Assembly: GCA_950022655.1 (NCBI GenBank)
Contig: OX465587.1
Coordinates: forward strand, 32,429,716-32,493,715
Reading direction: 5' to 3'
From: Alentia gelatinosa
Lineage: Eukaryota; Annelida; Polychaeta; Phyllodocida; Polynoidae
DNA length: 64,000 bases
Shown here: one piece after another, positions 32,420-42,060 of the stretch
How the letters are laid out: each line of letters begins with the position of its first letter
How positions within the stretch are numbered: the stretch's first letter is position 1
The notes under the pieces: model-generated
What the model saw: the letters and a program-made list of their open reading frames with translations, nothing else
What the model was told of the DNA's origin: nothing
Database searches by the model: none
Translations under genes and position numbers: made by a program

Positions 32420-33410
32420 AATAGGATAAACACCCTGTACATAGTGTGTACTGGGCCTTATTTGTCAGAGACATATGATAAACATACAGTACACATAGTG
32501 TATGCTGGGCTCCCATTGGTCAGAGACACATAATAAACACACAATGTGTATACTATTTAGTCTTATAATAAACACACTGTACATACTATGTATGCTGGGC
32601 TGTAATTTGTCAGAGACATATGATAAACACACAGTACACATAGGGTATACTGGGCTCTTATTGGTCAGAGACATATATTAAACACACTGTACGTACAGTG
32701 TATGATAGGCTCTCATTGGTCAGAGACATAATAAACACACAGTATATAGTGTACATGCTGGGCTCTCATTGATCAGAGACAAATGATAAACACACTGTAC
32801 ATACAGTGTATACTGGACTCTCATTGGCCAGAGAGATATAATAAACATACTATACATAAAATGTATACTTGGCTCTGATTGGTCAGAGATATATAATAAA
32901 CACACTGTACATAGAGTGTATGTATACTGGGCTCTCATTGGTCAGAGACATAATAAACACACACTGTGTATACTGTTTGGTCTTATGATAATCACACTGT
33001 ACGTATAGTGTATGCTGTAATTTGTCAGAGACATATAATAAAGATACAGTACACATAGTGTATGCTGGGCTCTAATTGGTCAGTGGATATAATAAGCACA
33101 GTGCATACTGAGCTCTCATTGGTCCGAGACATATAATTAACACACTGTAGGTACAATGTGTGCTGGGCTCTCATTGGTCAGAGACATATAACAAACATAC
33201 TGTACATATACTGTATACTGGGGTCTGATTGGTCGGAGACATACAATAAACACACTGTACATAGTGTGTACTGGGCTTTCATTGGTCAGAGACATATAAT
33301 AAACACACAGTGCATACAGTGTATACTTGGCTCTCATTGGTCAGAGATATATAATAAACACACTGTACGTAAAATGTATGCTGGGCTCTGATTGGTCAGA
33401 GACTCAGACG
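32420..33410. repeat. ~55-60-bp minisatellite, about 17 copies
   Basis: Unit: CATTGGTCAGAGACATATAA, TAAACACACTGTACATA and GTGTATGCTGGGCTCT. ATTGGTC/GACCAAT words (CCAAT-box like) recur in every copy. The same unit appears in part in the G5 element at 25.02-25.07 kb (TGACCAATCAGAGCCCAGCA, then TACACTGTACGTACAGTA). Confidence 0.9.
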
Positions 33411-33845
33411 GATGGCCACTGGCGGGCTACACGCGCGGACTAAGCGTGATAAATGATGTATGGGTAAAGGCTGAGGGCGGCATCACTTATTGACAAAAGG
33501 CACGGGCCACATCGGGCTTTTCATCAAGGCCCGTGTGTGTGCCGGCTTTTCATTAAGAGCCCGGATGTGGATGCCGTACGGACGAGCTTACTGCATTAAA
33601 GCCCGGATGACGATTTATGTGTGGTACGTGGGGGTGCCGTACAGGGTGCCGTACGCTACCATGGAAACCTGTCAGGACCCAGCGGCACCTGGGGCTTGTT
33701 TCTAAAATCAGTCTTGATTTCTTTACCGGTTAGTTTTAATGTGGAGCCGAGGGTTGGTTTTCCATCAAGGACATAATGTGGCCATCTTCTTTTAAAGGTT
33801 AAGTGGCCTGTATCTCGTTAAGTGGGTGGAACCTCAGGGCTGAAT
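33411..33845. repeat. Degenerate palindromic words in a CpG-rich patch
   Basis: CGGGCTTTTCATCAAGGCCC, GGCTTTTCATTAAGAGCCCG and GCATTAAAGCCCGGATG occur in 33510-33610, and two GGTGCCGTAC words near 33635-33650. Possibly an old short tandem repeat. No exon recognised. Confidence 0.4.
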
Positions 33846-33995
33846 TGTCCAAGTGTCTTTATTATCCAACTAATACAAAGAGTCCATAGAAAACACATAG
33901 GGAGCGTGTATCACCATACCCGGAACATACAGATATATCCACCTAATACAAAGTGTCCATAGAAAACACATAGGGAATGTGTATCACCATACCCA
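33846..33995 (-). repeat. ~82-bp repeat I, two copies
   Basis: TAATACAAAGAGTCCATAGA, AAACACATAGGGAGCGTGTA and TCACCATACCC, repeated once about 78 bp further on. The same repeat is present singly at 58.39 kb, and inverted in four or more copies at 60.0-60.35 kb. Confidence 0.8.
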
Positions 33996-34233
33996 GAGCA
34001 GGCTTGCTTATATGGAGTGGTTCTTACAACCAATGCTTTGAGTAACTAGGAAAGCAAAGTGTGGGGTGTGGGTTAATCGTGGCATCAAGAGACCTCGCAC
34101 GGTCATCCATACGGGCTCAGTAACCACGTTTTGATATTGTGTCTGTATTTACGAGTGGAGGGGCGGGGTGTGGGGCAGGGAGCAGACATTGCTATTCAAT
34201 CAGTGACCTCGTGGAGGCGCTATCGGCTTTCTG

Positions 34234-34446
34234 CAGGCGGCGGGCGGCGGACGGCGGACGGGCGGCGGGCGGCGGGCGGCGGGCGGCGGCCGGGCGGCGT
34301 GCGGCGGGCGGCGTGCGGCGGGCGGCGTGCGGGGGGCGGCGTGCGGCGTGCGGCGGGCGGGGGGCGGCTGGGGGCGGTCGGCGGGCGGGCGGGCGGGCGG
34401 GCGGGCGGGCGGGCGGGCGGTGGCCGGCGGGCGGCGGTCTCGGCGG
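34234..34446 (+). repeat. Extreme GC array, GGCGGGC-type
   Basis: Over 200 bp of GGCGGGCGGCGTGCGGCGGG variants, ending in about ten GGGC units. Very high CpG density and G-quadruplex potential. Ala/Gly/Arg-rich frames on both strands are composition effects. Confidence 0.95.
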
Positions 34447-34517
34447 TAGTCACAGGTGTGTAGCTTTAACCCGTCAGTATCACACGCCACCCTCACCCTC
34501 TGATTACACTGAAACCT

Positions 34518-34665
34518 CAAGGCCCCTTTCCATTGGCCGACAAATACGGTGAAGATTTGTTGTGTTCTAATAGCCTATTTCCATTTTGCCTCAGCAGTCC
34601 TAAAGGTCCGTCGATGGTGCCTGACTGTAGATCAGTGACGGCCAATGGAAATGGGCTCTTGTGAG
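34518..34665. mobile_element. Family F MITE, internally deleted copy
   Basis: CCCTTTCCATTGGCCGACAA at the left and ACGGCCAATGGAAATGGGC at the right, only ~148 bp. The central ATGGTGCCTGACTGTAGATC block is retained. Confidence 0.7.
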
Positions 34666-34950
34666 AATTTTAAACAATTCCTTTTGTGTGTATTTTTAAT
34701 CAAATAAACATAAATGTAAACTCAATTAATAATTTTGTCAGATATGAATATTTCATAACGAGTATCTCAGCTCTATGAATCCAAAGATAAAGAAAGCTAC
34801 TTGGTGTGAGAGTGAGAATTTGTGGACACGTCCAGGGTTTTACGTTACCAACCTCTAAGTTGGAAAACAATCTACCATCGACAGTCAGGTAGTTCTGCTA
34901 TTAATCACCGCTCTATCCTCCCCTCCACTCACACACACACCTGCACGTGT
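34666..34950. other. No gene seen
   Basis: AT-rich spacer with a (CA) run near 34929. Confidence 0.4.
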
Positions 34951-35261
34951 TAAGCCGGATGCCCATCTACCGATTCAGGGTTGAGCGATTAGTTCCCAAA
35001 TCGTATAGGAGTCGGTGAACTTGTCGCAGGCAAATTATGTAACCCTTCTCTCGTCCGGCAGACATTGAGAAGATGGGGTGGTGGATATTAGTCCTAAGCA
35101 AATCGGTCCACTAATCGTTGGCTCATCCTTGCCTAGCTGTCCTACATCTACCGACTACGGCCGACTAGGTTAGGATGTCTTGGGTGAGACAAATTACCGT
35201 CCGTTAGTCGCCGACAAAGGTACATGAATGTTCCGAAATCGGTAGATGGGCATTGGGTTTT
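34951..35261. mobile_element. Family D MITE, copy D3
   Basis: Inverted relative to D2: TAAGCCGGATGCCCATCTAC to GGTAGATGGGCATTGGGTTT. 311 bp, internally complete. Confidence 0.85.
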
Positions 35262-35675
35262 AAGCCGGATGCCCATCTACCGATTTAGGGTTGAACGGTT
35301 AGTTCCCAAACCGTATAGGAATCGGTCACCTTGTCGTAGGCAAATTACGTAACTCCTCGCTCGACCGGCGGCCCTATAGGAGAGGGGGTGGAGGGTATTA
35401 GTCCTAAGGAAATCAGTCTACACCTACCGACATAAATACGCACACTTATAAAATCGGTGTATGGTCCACTGATCGCTGGGGGAGGGCAAAAACCACAACT
35501 TGTCGGCGACAAATACGTCTGAAGGAGGTTGTTCACTAATCGTTGGGTAGCCTTGCCTAGCGGTCCTACATCTACCGACTCCGTTAGGATACCTCACCTG
35601 AGACAAATTACCCTTCGTTTGTCGCTGACAAACGTACATAAATGTTCCGAAATCGGTAGATGGTCATTGGGCTTT
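35261..35675. mobile_element. Family D MITE, copy D4, longer, directly abutting D3
   Basis: It starts with the same TAAGCCGGATGCCCATCTAC at the last base of D3, so the two are head to tail without a spacer. The middle (about 35420-35540) carries an extra ~100 bp with ATAAATACGCACACTTAT and TTGTCGGCGACAAATACG. It ends GTAGATGGTCATTGGGCTTT. Confidence 0.8.
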
Positions 35676-35889
35676 AGGGTGATAAATGAGTATAGAAACG
35701 TAGTTTCCCAGGCAGTACCTGTCAGTTCTGTGCTCCACTCGGCTGTAGGGAAATACCTGGACTCAGAGTGAAGGACTGGTACAGTGGAGATGTGGTGTGG
35801 GGACACTTCCTGCTGTCTCAGTCCTAGTGTCACAAACTACCAGTAGAGGGATTGAGAGCACAATAAAAGCAGCATTCCTCTCAGCTTTG
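35676..35889. other. No gene seen; one CTCF-like word
   Basis: CTACCAGTAGAGGGATTG at 35838-35855 resembles a CTCF core but lacks the final GC. Otherwise unremarkable. Confidence 0.3.
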
Positions 35890-36076
35890 TACCAGCAGTC
35901 AGATCTAAATGAATTCTGGAGAAGTACCATCAGCAAATATCTCTGACTGTTCAGAGGCTTTATCCTACCTCTCATATGAATCTCCATAGACTTGTTCTTT
36001 GTATCAGCAGTCAGATCTAAATGAATTCTGGAGAACTGCCATCAGCAAATATCTCTGACTGCTCAGAGGCTTTATC
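35890..36076 (+). repeat. ~108-bp repeat S, two tandem copies; third at 36395-36480
   Basis: GCAGTCAGATCTAAATGAAT, TCTGGAGAA and CATCAGCAAATATCTCTGAC occur at 35897, 36008 and 36414. Each is followed by a TTATCCTACC-type family B end or a related word. Element B4 lies between copies 2 and 3. Confidence 0.75.
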
Positions 36077-36360
36077 CTACCCCTAATAAAAAACGCCTTA
36101 AAAAAGGCTTAACATGGGGTTTGTTTATGTCACGGGTGTGACATAAAGTGTTGTTTATGTCACTACTTTCTGATACTGAAAAAATATGGAAACGGGGTAG
36201 GATAAAATCTAGACGCCACTCGTTTGAGTTGGACCTTATTTAGGCCACTCATTTTGGGGGCTCCGTAATGTCACTCGTCTTCAACTCATGAAATTATGGA
36301 GCCAACAAAATGCGTGGCATAAATAAACTCAGATTCAAACTCGTGACGCCTTTTCATATT
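36069..36360 (+). mobile_element. Double-hairpin element, family B, copy B4
   Basis: TTTATCCTACCCCTAATAAA to ACGGGGTAGGATAAAATCTA (36194-36213). The hairpin follows: TTTGAGTTGGACCTTATTTA and ATAAATAAACTCAGATTCAA, apex GTCACTCGTCTTCAACTCAT at 36270-36289. The module holds a small palindrome, TGTCACGGGTGTGACA. Confidence 0.75.
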
Positions 36361-36477
36361 ATCCTACCTCTCATATGAATCTCCATAGACTTTGCATGGT
36401 GTGTTTTGTAACAGCAGTCAGATCTAAATGAATTCTGGAGAACTACTATAAGCAAATAGCTCTTACTGTTCAGAGTC

Positions 36478-36790
36478 CTCATATAAATCTCCATGGACTT
36501 AACATAGTGTGACTGTATGCTACGGTTATGCCATAAAATATTTATATGCCACGGATGACATGTGAAGTTAAAAACATGCGACGGATGAGGATAAAACCTA
36601 AACATCACTCGTTTTGGTGTTTTGGTGGGTTTTTTTAAACTCTGAGCATATTTTTAGGAACCGATCCCAGGTCCGAGGGACATTATAACACGAAACTCTA
36701 CGTGCGTCTTCTCATGTTCTCACTGCCATCATGACCGCTGCGTGCGGCTCGTCATGACAGTGCTATTCTAATGTTAGACGGTTATATAGT
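36478..36790. mobile_element. Family B-like fragment and a separate hairpin
   Basis: CATATAAATCTCCATGGACT, a GATGAGGATAAAACC closing end and CATCACTCGTTTTGG (36475-36615) look like a diverged B module. CACTGCCATCATGAC (36720-36734) and GTCATGACAGTG (36750-36761) form a stem with loop CGCTGCGTGCGGCTC. Confidence 0.5.
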
Positions 36791-36935
36791 TGTTACATGC
36801 CATTGACCGCTGTTACTCTGAGGCTTGCACTAAGTTCACTTTGAGCTCTTTAACATGGTGAGATCACAGGGAGAGGAGCATGTGGGGAATCACAGCAACA
36901 TGATCGCGATCTGAACCTGCACTTTATCTTAGCCT

Positions 36936-37135
36936 GGAATAAATGTCCATAGGCTTAACGTTAGGAACTCGTTCTCAACAGGCTTGCGAGTACGGTAACT
37001 CATATTCGTGCGAGACCCTATTCGCTATCTCATTTGGAACGCATCAGAATATTCACTCGGCTATCGCCTCGTACATATAACTGCGCACTCCAAACTCGAT
37101 GACGAACAGGGACACAGACCAAACACTCATCAATT
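36936..37135 (+). mobile_element. Double-hairpin family C, fragment
   Basis: ATAAATGTCCATAGGCTTAA and CGTTAGGAACTCG form the module start. A hairpin follows with apex ATTCACTCGGCTATCGCCTC (37051-37070), arms CATTTGGAACGCATC and GCGCACTCCAAACTCGATG. The closing module end is absent, so the copy is internally deleted. Confidence 0.6.
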
Positions 37136-37140
37136 TCTTT

Positions 37141-37440
37141 CTTATTATCTCACCCCTGGTATTTTTGTCCCTTGGCTCAACATTGGGAACTCTTTCTTTA
37201 TGCCCCTATAAGTATAACAGTCCATTCTCCATGGTCTATATCCTGTGCGTCGTCCATTCTTTTAGTGTGTACAGGGGTGAGATAAATACAGAATGCAACT
37301 CGTTTTAGTCAAAGAAGTCATTCTCCAACTCATTTGAATGCTATGTGAAATTCACTCGGCTGTCGCCTTGTTCATATAACTCCGCATCAAACTTGTGGAG
37401 AACAACGGCTTTGACCAAAACTTGTTGGTTTCTTCAAAAT
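37141..37440 (+). mobile_element. Double-hairpin element, family C, copy C4
   Basis: TTATCTCACCCCTGGTATTT and CAACATTGGGAACTC open the module. ACAGGGGTGAGATAAATACA (37271-37290) closes it. The hairpin has arms TTTTAGTCAAAGAAGTCATT and GGCTTTGACCAAAACTTGTT, apex TCACTCGGCTGTCGCCTTGT. It ends GTTGGTTTCTTC. Confidence 0.8.
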
Positions 37441-37614
37441 TCTCATAGAGGAAACCTATTAAAGTTTAGGGCCAGAGCTCGTATCCCATCGTTTTGGATG
37501 GCGTCGGGGGGGGGGGGGGGGGCAAGATAGCTGCCCCAATAGCACAATAGCTATGTGTGATATATATAACCAATGCCTGCGAATAAATGTTTATACAACC
37601 GACCTTTTTTACAG

Positions 37615-37687
37615 CAACTTTCAGCACCCGGTGAAGTATTCAAGTGAAAGCATTACGTACCTGCAAAGACAGAAGGAGAGAGACAAT
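37615..37687 (+). pseudogene. Exon-like 73-nt segment, copy 1 (possible captured gene fragment)
   Basis: A pyrimidine tract and AG (CCGACCTTTTTTACAG) precede it and GTAAGT follows it directly, as at a spliced internal exon. In the one frame without stops it reads NFQHPVKYSSESITYLQRQK plus ERDN. I do not recognise the protein. Copy 2 at 48860-48932 differs by one amino acid (P to Q) and keeps both splice borders. The surrounding block is a repeat, so a captured exon fragment in a mobile or duplicated unit is more likely than two functional genes. Length 73 is not a multiple of 3. No flanking exon was identified. Confidence 0.4.
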
Positions 37688-37770
37688 GTAAGTAATTCTG
37701 TATCAACATTAAACATTTTGCTGCGTTTATACTATGTTCTCAGCCAAGTTTCAAGGCACTGTGGATGAAA

Positions 37771-37955
37771 TGGGAGGGATGTGAGACAACTAGAGAGGAC
37801 TTTGAGGAACGTCATTTAAGAACATAAAACACCCTGACTGCCATGGCAAAATGTATAGCCATCAGAAATTCTGCCAGTGGCTGCCTCCATAACACAATAG
37901 CTATGTAACCAATACCATAAAACCACACGTGAATTTTTAGCATATCTCCATACAT
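37771..37955. other. No gene seen
   Basis: TGGCTGCCTCCATAACACAA and TAGCTATGTAACC near 37878 repeat the word upstream of the exon-like segment (37535-37560). Another variant is at 53514. Otherwise featureless. Confidence 0.4.
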
Positions 37956-37956
37956 T

Positions 37957-38208
37957 AGGCCACTAAAAAAAAAACTTGTTTCTCATCACCAAGCCATGAA
38001 CAATATGGACACCCTCCAATCTGGGCTGAAGTGGCTGCTTACGCGGGGTGTCTGCTTACGCGGTGTTTCCAGATTTTTACTGGCTATAAATTTAATGCAT
38101 CCCTGACAATTTATATCAAGGTTCATCTATTTAAAAAAAAAATCTTCTAAATCGTTTTTTCTGATGCGCGCGGTGATGAGAAACAAGTTTTTTGTTGTTG
38201 AGTGGCCT
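37957..38208. mobile_element. Family H MITE, copy H3
   Basis: AGGCCACTAAAAAAAAAACT, CTTGTTTCTCATCACC at the left; GCGCGGTGATGAGAAACAAG and GAGTGGCC at the right, flanked by TTA. The internal block is TTACGCGGGGTGTCTGCTTA. It is shorter than H1. Confidence 0.78.
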
Positions 38209-38342
38209 TATTGTTGGTATTTATCATCAATGACCTACCGTACCTTCAGAACCGATCACTCTTCAAACACCTTATTTAAGTGCCTAATGATATTAACTGG
38301 AAGGTGGATGATATTTCTCAGAGCTTTTACTCTTTCAGTCCT

Positions 38343-38398
38343 AGCAATGCCTGGAGGCATTCTCACCCAGGGGACGAGGAATGCCTCCAGGCATTGTT
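38343..38398. repeat. Perfect hairpin, family T, copy T2
   Basis: GCAATGCCTGGAGGCATT (38344-38361) and AATGCCTCCAGGCATTG (38380-38396) pair over 17 bp around the loop CTCACCCAGGGGACGAGG. Each arm is nearly palindromic itself, so a cruciform or a stable RNA stem could form. Confidence 0.7.
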
Positions 38399-38886
38399 TA
38401 AAAATATATCTATCTGTCATCATCACAAACGTTATGTTTTATGAGAAATAATGAATAGATTTGCACCATTCTTTCAAAATAAATAAAAAATACTATGTTC
38501 ATCATTATACTCCGTGGGCATTCGATAAGTAATTATAGTAACTTCTATCTAAAGATTAACGATTAACAGACGCCATTGCAGTGGTAGTCTTGTCCCCTTG
38601 GGGTTTATAGCGGTATTACGCCTTGTCCTGTAGTGCGCGTGCTCTCCAGTCAGGCTCGGATAGAAAGAGTTAACCAGTCTTTTCCTCGGGATATACTCTT
38701 ACCCAGACTGGACGCGTAGAGGGGCTGCAAGATGGGTATTTCTCCCTCCCTATTGAGTACATTGCTTCTTGGAGAAAAATATGAAAATGCTTTGCAGCAC
38801 TGGCCCGCGGAAACTATTGTGTTACTCTTCGAGGTGGTAAGACAGCAAAGCCACGTTCCCGTTACAAGCTTTATTGCTGATGTCCT
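38399..38886. other. No gene seen
   Basis: Unique-looking sequence. GATAGAAAGAGTTAACCAG near 38659 resembles words close to T1, so a larger old repeat is possible. Confidence 0.4.
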
Positions 38887-39168
38887 GGGATCCGTTTAAT
38901 AATCTAGGATCCTACATAAAAAAAACATTTTCTGTACTCGAAAGAGGCCCAGGGACGATGTGGGTCAACTTTATTCAACACTTACGGACGATCTTATGTA
39001 CGGCTAATACTGTCTGGGCTAACTTAAATAATATCAAACAATAACCCTTGTGCAAGGTACAGAAAAGGGTTTTCATGTACGATCATATGTTTCTTTTTCT
39101 AATTGCAAATGATTCACCTTCAGGGGAGTAGTCTTCTATTACTGCGTATTGATTATTCAACGGGGCCC
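38887..39168. mobile_element. Family A palindromic MITE, copy A8, with an insertion near its right end
   Basis: Left end GGATCCGTTTAATAATCTAG, centre GATGTGGGTCAACTTTATTC. The right arm runs to GTACGATCATA at 39087. About 60 bp of foreign sequence follow before GATTATTCAACGGGGCCC at 39151-39168. Confidence 0.7.
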
Positions 39169-39224
39169 AGGTGGCTATCTGCAGACTTTCTTAATAGAGA
39201 AAGTGGAACATAACAATATGTACC

Positions 39225-39608
39225 CGTCTCAGACTTGTTTCTTTTCATCAACGATGAAATACATTCATGCACTCTGGTCTTTGTGGGTTTGAGTCCCACT
39301 GCAGCCACCTTTCTCCTTCACTCCCAGCAGTGGTTGGTTAACTGCTATATCAAAGGACAGTCCTTCTCATACCATGTCTATGTGGTGTAGTGTACAGCCA
39401 CCTTTCTCCTTCACCCCCAGCAGTGGTAAATTTACTGCTATATCAAAGGCCAATCCTTCACATGCAATGTCTATGTGGTGTGGGAAGTAAAAGAACTCTC
39501 ACTTCGGTAAATGTGTAGGGGCGAGATTTCTACCTGAATTCATCTCATAGATTCGATCACACCCAAAGTCTAATAGAACATATTGGACGTTAAACTAGCC
39601 AAACAAAC
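39225..39608 (+). mobile_element. tRNA-derived SINE with GACGTTAAAC tail
   Basis: GTGGG-TTTGAGT-CCCAC at 39283-39299 is a perfect 5-bp/7-nt T-arm (pol III B box). The body unit GCAGCCACCTTTCTCCTTCA..CAGCAGTGGT..TGCTATATCAAAGG is present twice (39301 and 39395). The 3' end TCTAATAGAACATATTGGAC, then GTTAAACTAGCCAAACAAAC, is typical of SINE tails in marine invertebrates. The 5' A-box region is diverged. Confidence 0.65.
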
Positions 39609-39639
39609 AGACTCAGAAAGCCAGCAGGTCACGTGACGA

Positions 39640-39980
39640 CACTGCCGCCCACCAGACGTCGCCACTGCGTGCGGGCGTTTCTCTACTTGACACAAACCCG
39701 GGCCAATTACCGTAAACACGGTTATTGTGGGGCAGTTCTCGGGATTAAACCACCACTCGGTGGCGCTGTACACCACCAAGTCACGTGACCGCCAGGTACG
39801 CCCAACACCCTCCAGGGGGCACCTCGACACGGGGGTCTGCCGCTAGGGGGCGTGCGGCGGGGGCAGTGGAGGAGGTGCCTCACCAGGGGGCACTGCGGCG
39901 CGTTATAATTGTGGGGTCAATTTGGCCACCTGGTGGGCGATCAAAAAGATCAGCAGTGGCGACGTCTAGCGGTAGTGTGG
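39640..39980 (+). promoter_or_regulatory. Cluster of six or seven CTCF-like motifs, mainly + orientation
   Basis: CCCACCAGACGTCGCC (39648), CCACCACTCGGTGGCGCTG (39750), CCCTCCAGGGGGCACCT (39808), TGCCGCTAGGGGGCGTGC (39838), CTCACCAGGGGGCACTG (39879), GCCACCTGGTGGGCG (39925) and GACGTCTAGCGGTAGTG (39961). These fit the bilaterian CTCF core CCASYAGRKGGC in the same orientation. Two CACGTGAC words lie nearby. An insulator or loop anchor is inferred; binding is untested. Confidence 0.55.
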
Positions 39981-40196
39981 CTTTAACTTAAGGGTTAATG
40001 GTTAAGCGGCTACTTTACGGTAACGCCTCGTTCAAATATTGACATGCCTCTATTGTACCGTATGCGTTCTATTAATAGACCACTCTGTAGTTATAGGCTA
40101 TAAGACTGAGAAGGGACTGGTGTGTGAGTATAGAGAATGGATAACGAATAACACAGCTGGCATGGCAATTAGATCATGTAGACTGAGAACAAACCT

Positions 40197-40383
40197 GGGG
40201 CCCGTTTAATAATCTAATAGCGTACATGTAGCCATAGAGGGCCAGGGACGATGTGGGTCAACTTAATAGTTCAACACTTAGGACGACCTTATGGATGGAT
40301 AATACTTTCTTAGCGATTAAACGATAACGCTTGTACTAGGTATAGAAATGGGTTGTCATGTATGATCCTAGATTATTAAACGG
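40197..40383. mobile_element. Family A palindromic MITE, copy A9, shortened
   Basis: GGGGCCCGTTTAATAATCTA at the left, CTAGATTATTAAACGG at the right, 187 bp. About 30 bp of the left arm (the GACCCTTTTCTGTA part) are deleted. Confidence 0.78.
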
Positions 40384-40457
40384 TGCTATTAGTCAGTTAA
40401 TTGCCAGGAGTTACTTCCGAGTTACTTCAGATTTCCTCACACTGAGTGTGTCGTCCA

Positions 40458-40669
40458 GGGGCCTGTTGAATAAACTAGGATCGTACATGAAGACCCCTTG
40501 CTGGACGCAGACGAGACCCAGGGACGATTTGGGTCAACTTTATTCAACACTTATGTAAAACCTTTAGTCAGGTACGAGAGTCTTGGTGAATGAGCTTGAA
40601 TTCTTTTAAACGATAACCCTCGTGTGAGTACTCAGTGCTTCCGTACGAATAAGTTGATCAACAGACCCC
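40458..40669. mobile_element. Family A palindromic MITE, copy A10, right end diverged
   Basis: GGGGCCTGTTGAATAAACTA, then ATCGTACATGAAGACCCC; centre TTTGGGTCAACTTTATTC. The right end is weak (AATAAGTTGATCAACAGACC). Confidence 0.65.
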
Positions 40670-40679
40670 ATGTCCTATG

Positions 40680-40770
40680 CCCCCCCCCCCCCCCCTCCCC
40701 TCTCGCCTTTCTTTACCCCTCCACTCAAACCTTGCCGAGATTGGACTTGTCCGAGGAAGGTTACACATAA
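40680..40770. repeat. Poly-C run and C-rich flank
   Basis: About 16-17 consecutive C near 40680-40696, then CTCCCCTCTCGCC. One of at least six long C or G homopolymers in the window. Confidence 0.85.
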
Positions 40771-40775
40771 CTAAA

Positions 40776-40934
40776 AAGGAAACCTATGAAAGTCTAGGCT
40801 CAGAGCTCGTATCTCATCGATTTTTAATCGCGTAGTAATTCACAAGACGAAGCTGCGTGAATTACGTAGCTATTAAAAGTCGATGGGATAGGAGCTCTGA
40901 CCCTAAACTTGAATGAGTTTCTGAATTTATCACC
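40776..40934 (+). mobile_element. Family C hairpin module alone (GAGCTC type)
   Basis: AGGAAACCTATGAAAGTCTA and GCTCAGAGCTCG pair with CGATGGGATAGGAGCTCTGA and CCCTAAACTTGAATGAGTTT. The apex is near AAGACGAAGCTGCGTG. It ends CTGAATTTATCACC at the junction, where a family F sequence starts, so the module part is lost. Confidence 0.75.
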
Positions 40935-41190
40935 GGTGAATGAAAACAGGCATGCAGCCCAGTGCTCACCGATTGATTGTAGATAGATTAAACAATGAGG
41001 CAACCACAGAACGAATCCAGTCGGTATGGACCTGTCAAATGCAGCAGAAACAAGGAATACACTGCACCCTCACCGATTTTTTTCTCGACCAACGTACACA
41101 GTCTATGGCACCACCGACAGACTTTTAGGAGAACTCAATAAATCTCCACCCTTTTCGTTGGCCAATGGAAGCAGGCTTATAGGGTTACGT
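40935..41190. mobile_element. Family F MITE, left-truncated
   Basis: GGTGAATGAAAACAGGCATG, ACTGCACCCTCACCGATTTT and the end GTTGGCCAATGGAAGCAGGC match F copies at 26.3-27.1 kb and 57.7-57.96 kb. Confidence 0.65.
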
Positions 41191-42060
41191 TACCCTACTT
41201 GTACTCCCTTTTAGTCCGTCGTTTAAGGACAAAGTAACGTGAAGCCTTAGATGGGCACAGAGAAACGTTTGAAATGCCTCTTAACAAGGACTGCCTCCTA
41301 ATTGAGAATCCGATCCCAAACCCGTACACCGCACGGGAATGGCCGGGGGCTTTGTCTGCAGGTTTCCATTTGTCAGATGGTTTATGTTTTTTGTCCAGGC
41401 AGTTTACTTAGTCATGGTTATTGTAAACTGAAAACGTAATAACTTGTGTAAATCGCAGAATAACACAGAGCGAACTGACACTTCCAGAAAAGACTGAGTA
41501 TTGTTGACTACAGCAGGGAAGAAATGGTCAATCCGATATTGTTTATAAATACACAATATTAACCTGGTTCTGATACTAGTGTGCGTATCCTGAACGTAGT
41601 TGACACGTAGTAATATCCAAGCATGGGTGAGGATATTGCACAGGGTCCACAGGGAAAAGGATGTAGTGATTAAATCAGCTTTTGAAAAACTTTTTAGAAC
41701 TCACTCAATGATGGGCTAGTTTGCGTTAACAAAAGAAGTTTGTCCCAGGTATCGACTCCTCTCCAGACCTTCTAGCAGCCTGCTTCTGTTTTTGGACTAA
41801 CTTGATTTTAACTTTTGCGCTACTACGCGTTCTTCCCTCTCGTAGGTCCAGCCATTCCTGATTATTGGTGGCCTTGTACGTGACCTGTAATATTTTATTT
41901 TTGCAGCGAACTAAAGGAGAATCCAACCCACATTCTTGATATAATACAGGTTCTTTTATGGGCTCCCAAAACATTCGGTGCCTTTTTCATCGGCGAATGA
42001 ACAAGGACTTTATGCGGCAGCTCAAAAGCTGACTGGCCAATAGCTGCAGTCTCAACTTGC
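41191..42060. other. No gene seen; repeat J at 41575-41665
   Basis: GTTGACACGTAGTAATATCC (41589-41608), AAGCATGGGTGAGGATATTG (41609-41628) is a short hairpin unit also found at 58.65 (inverted), 59.83 and 59.97 kb. The rest shows no exon or repeat I can support. Confidence 0.45.

Larger units (their letters stand above)
37141..37770 (+). repeat. Segmental duplication SD1, ~630 bp; partner at 48405-49010
   Basis: It contains, in order: a complete family C element (37141-37440), a half GAGCTC-type hairpin arm (AGGAAACCTATTAAAG at 37449), a poly-G run (37505-37522) and a splice-bounded exon-like segment. It ends with TTCTCAGCCAAGTTTCAAGG and CACTGTGGA. The partner keeps the same order, so the block moved or duplicated as a whole. 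Confidence 0.85.

Noticed and set aside
34131..34552. Ala/Gly/Arg-rich frames on both strands
   Set aside because: Caused by the GGCGGGC array; no flanking coding evidence.
39570..39830. 86-codon minus-strand frame with a plausible-looking amino-acid mix
   Set aside because: It spans the SINE tail and the CTCF-like cluster, so it is repeat and regulatory sequence read in reverse.
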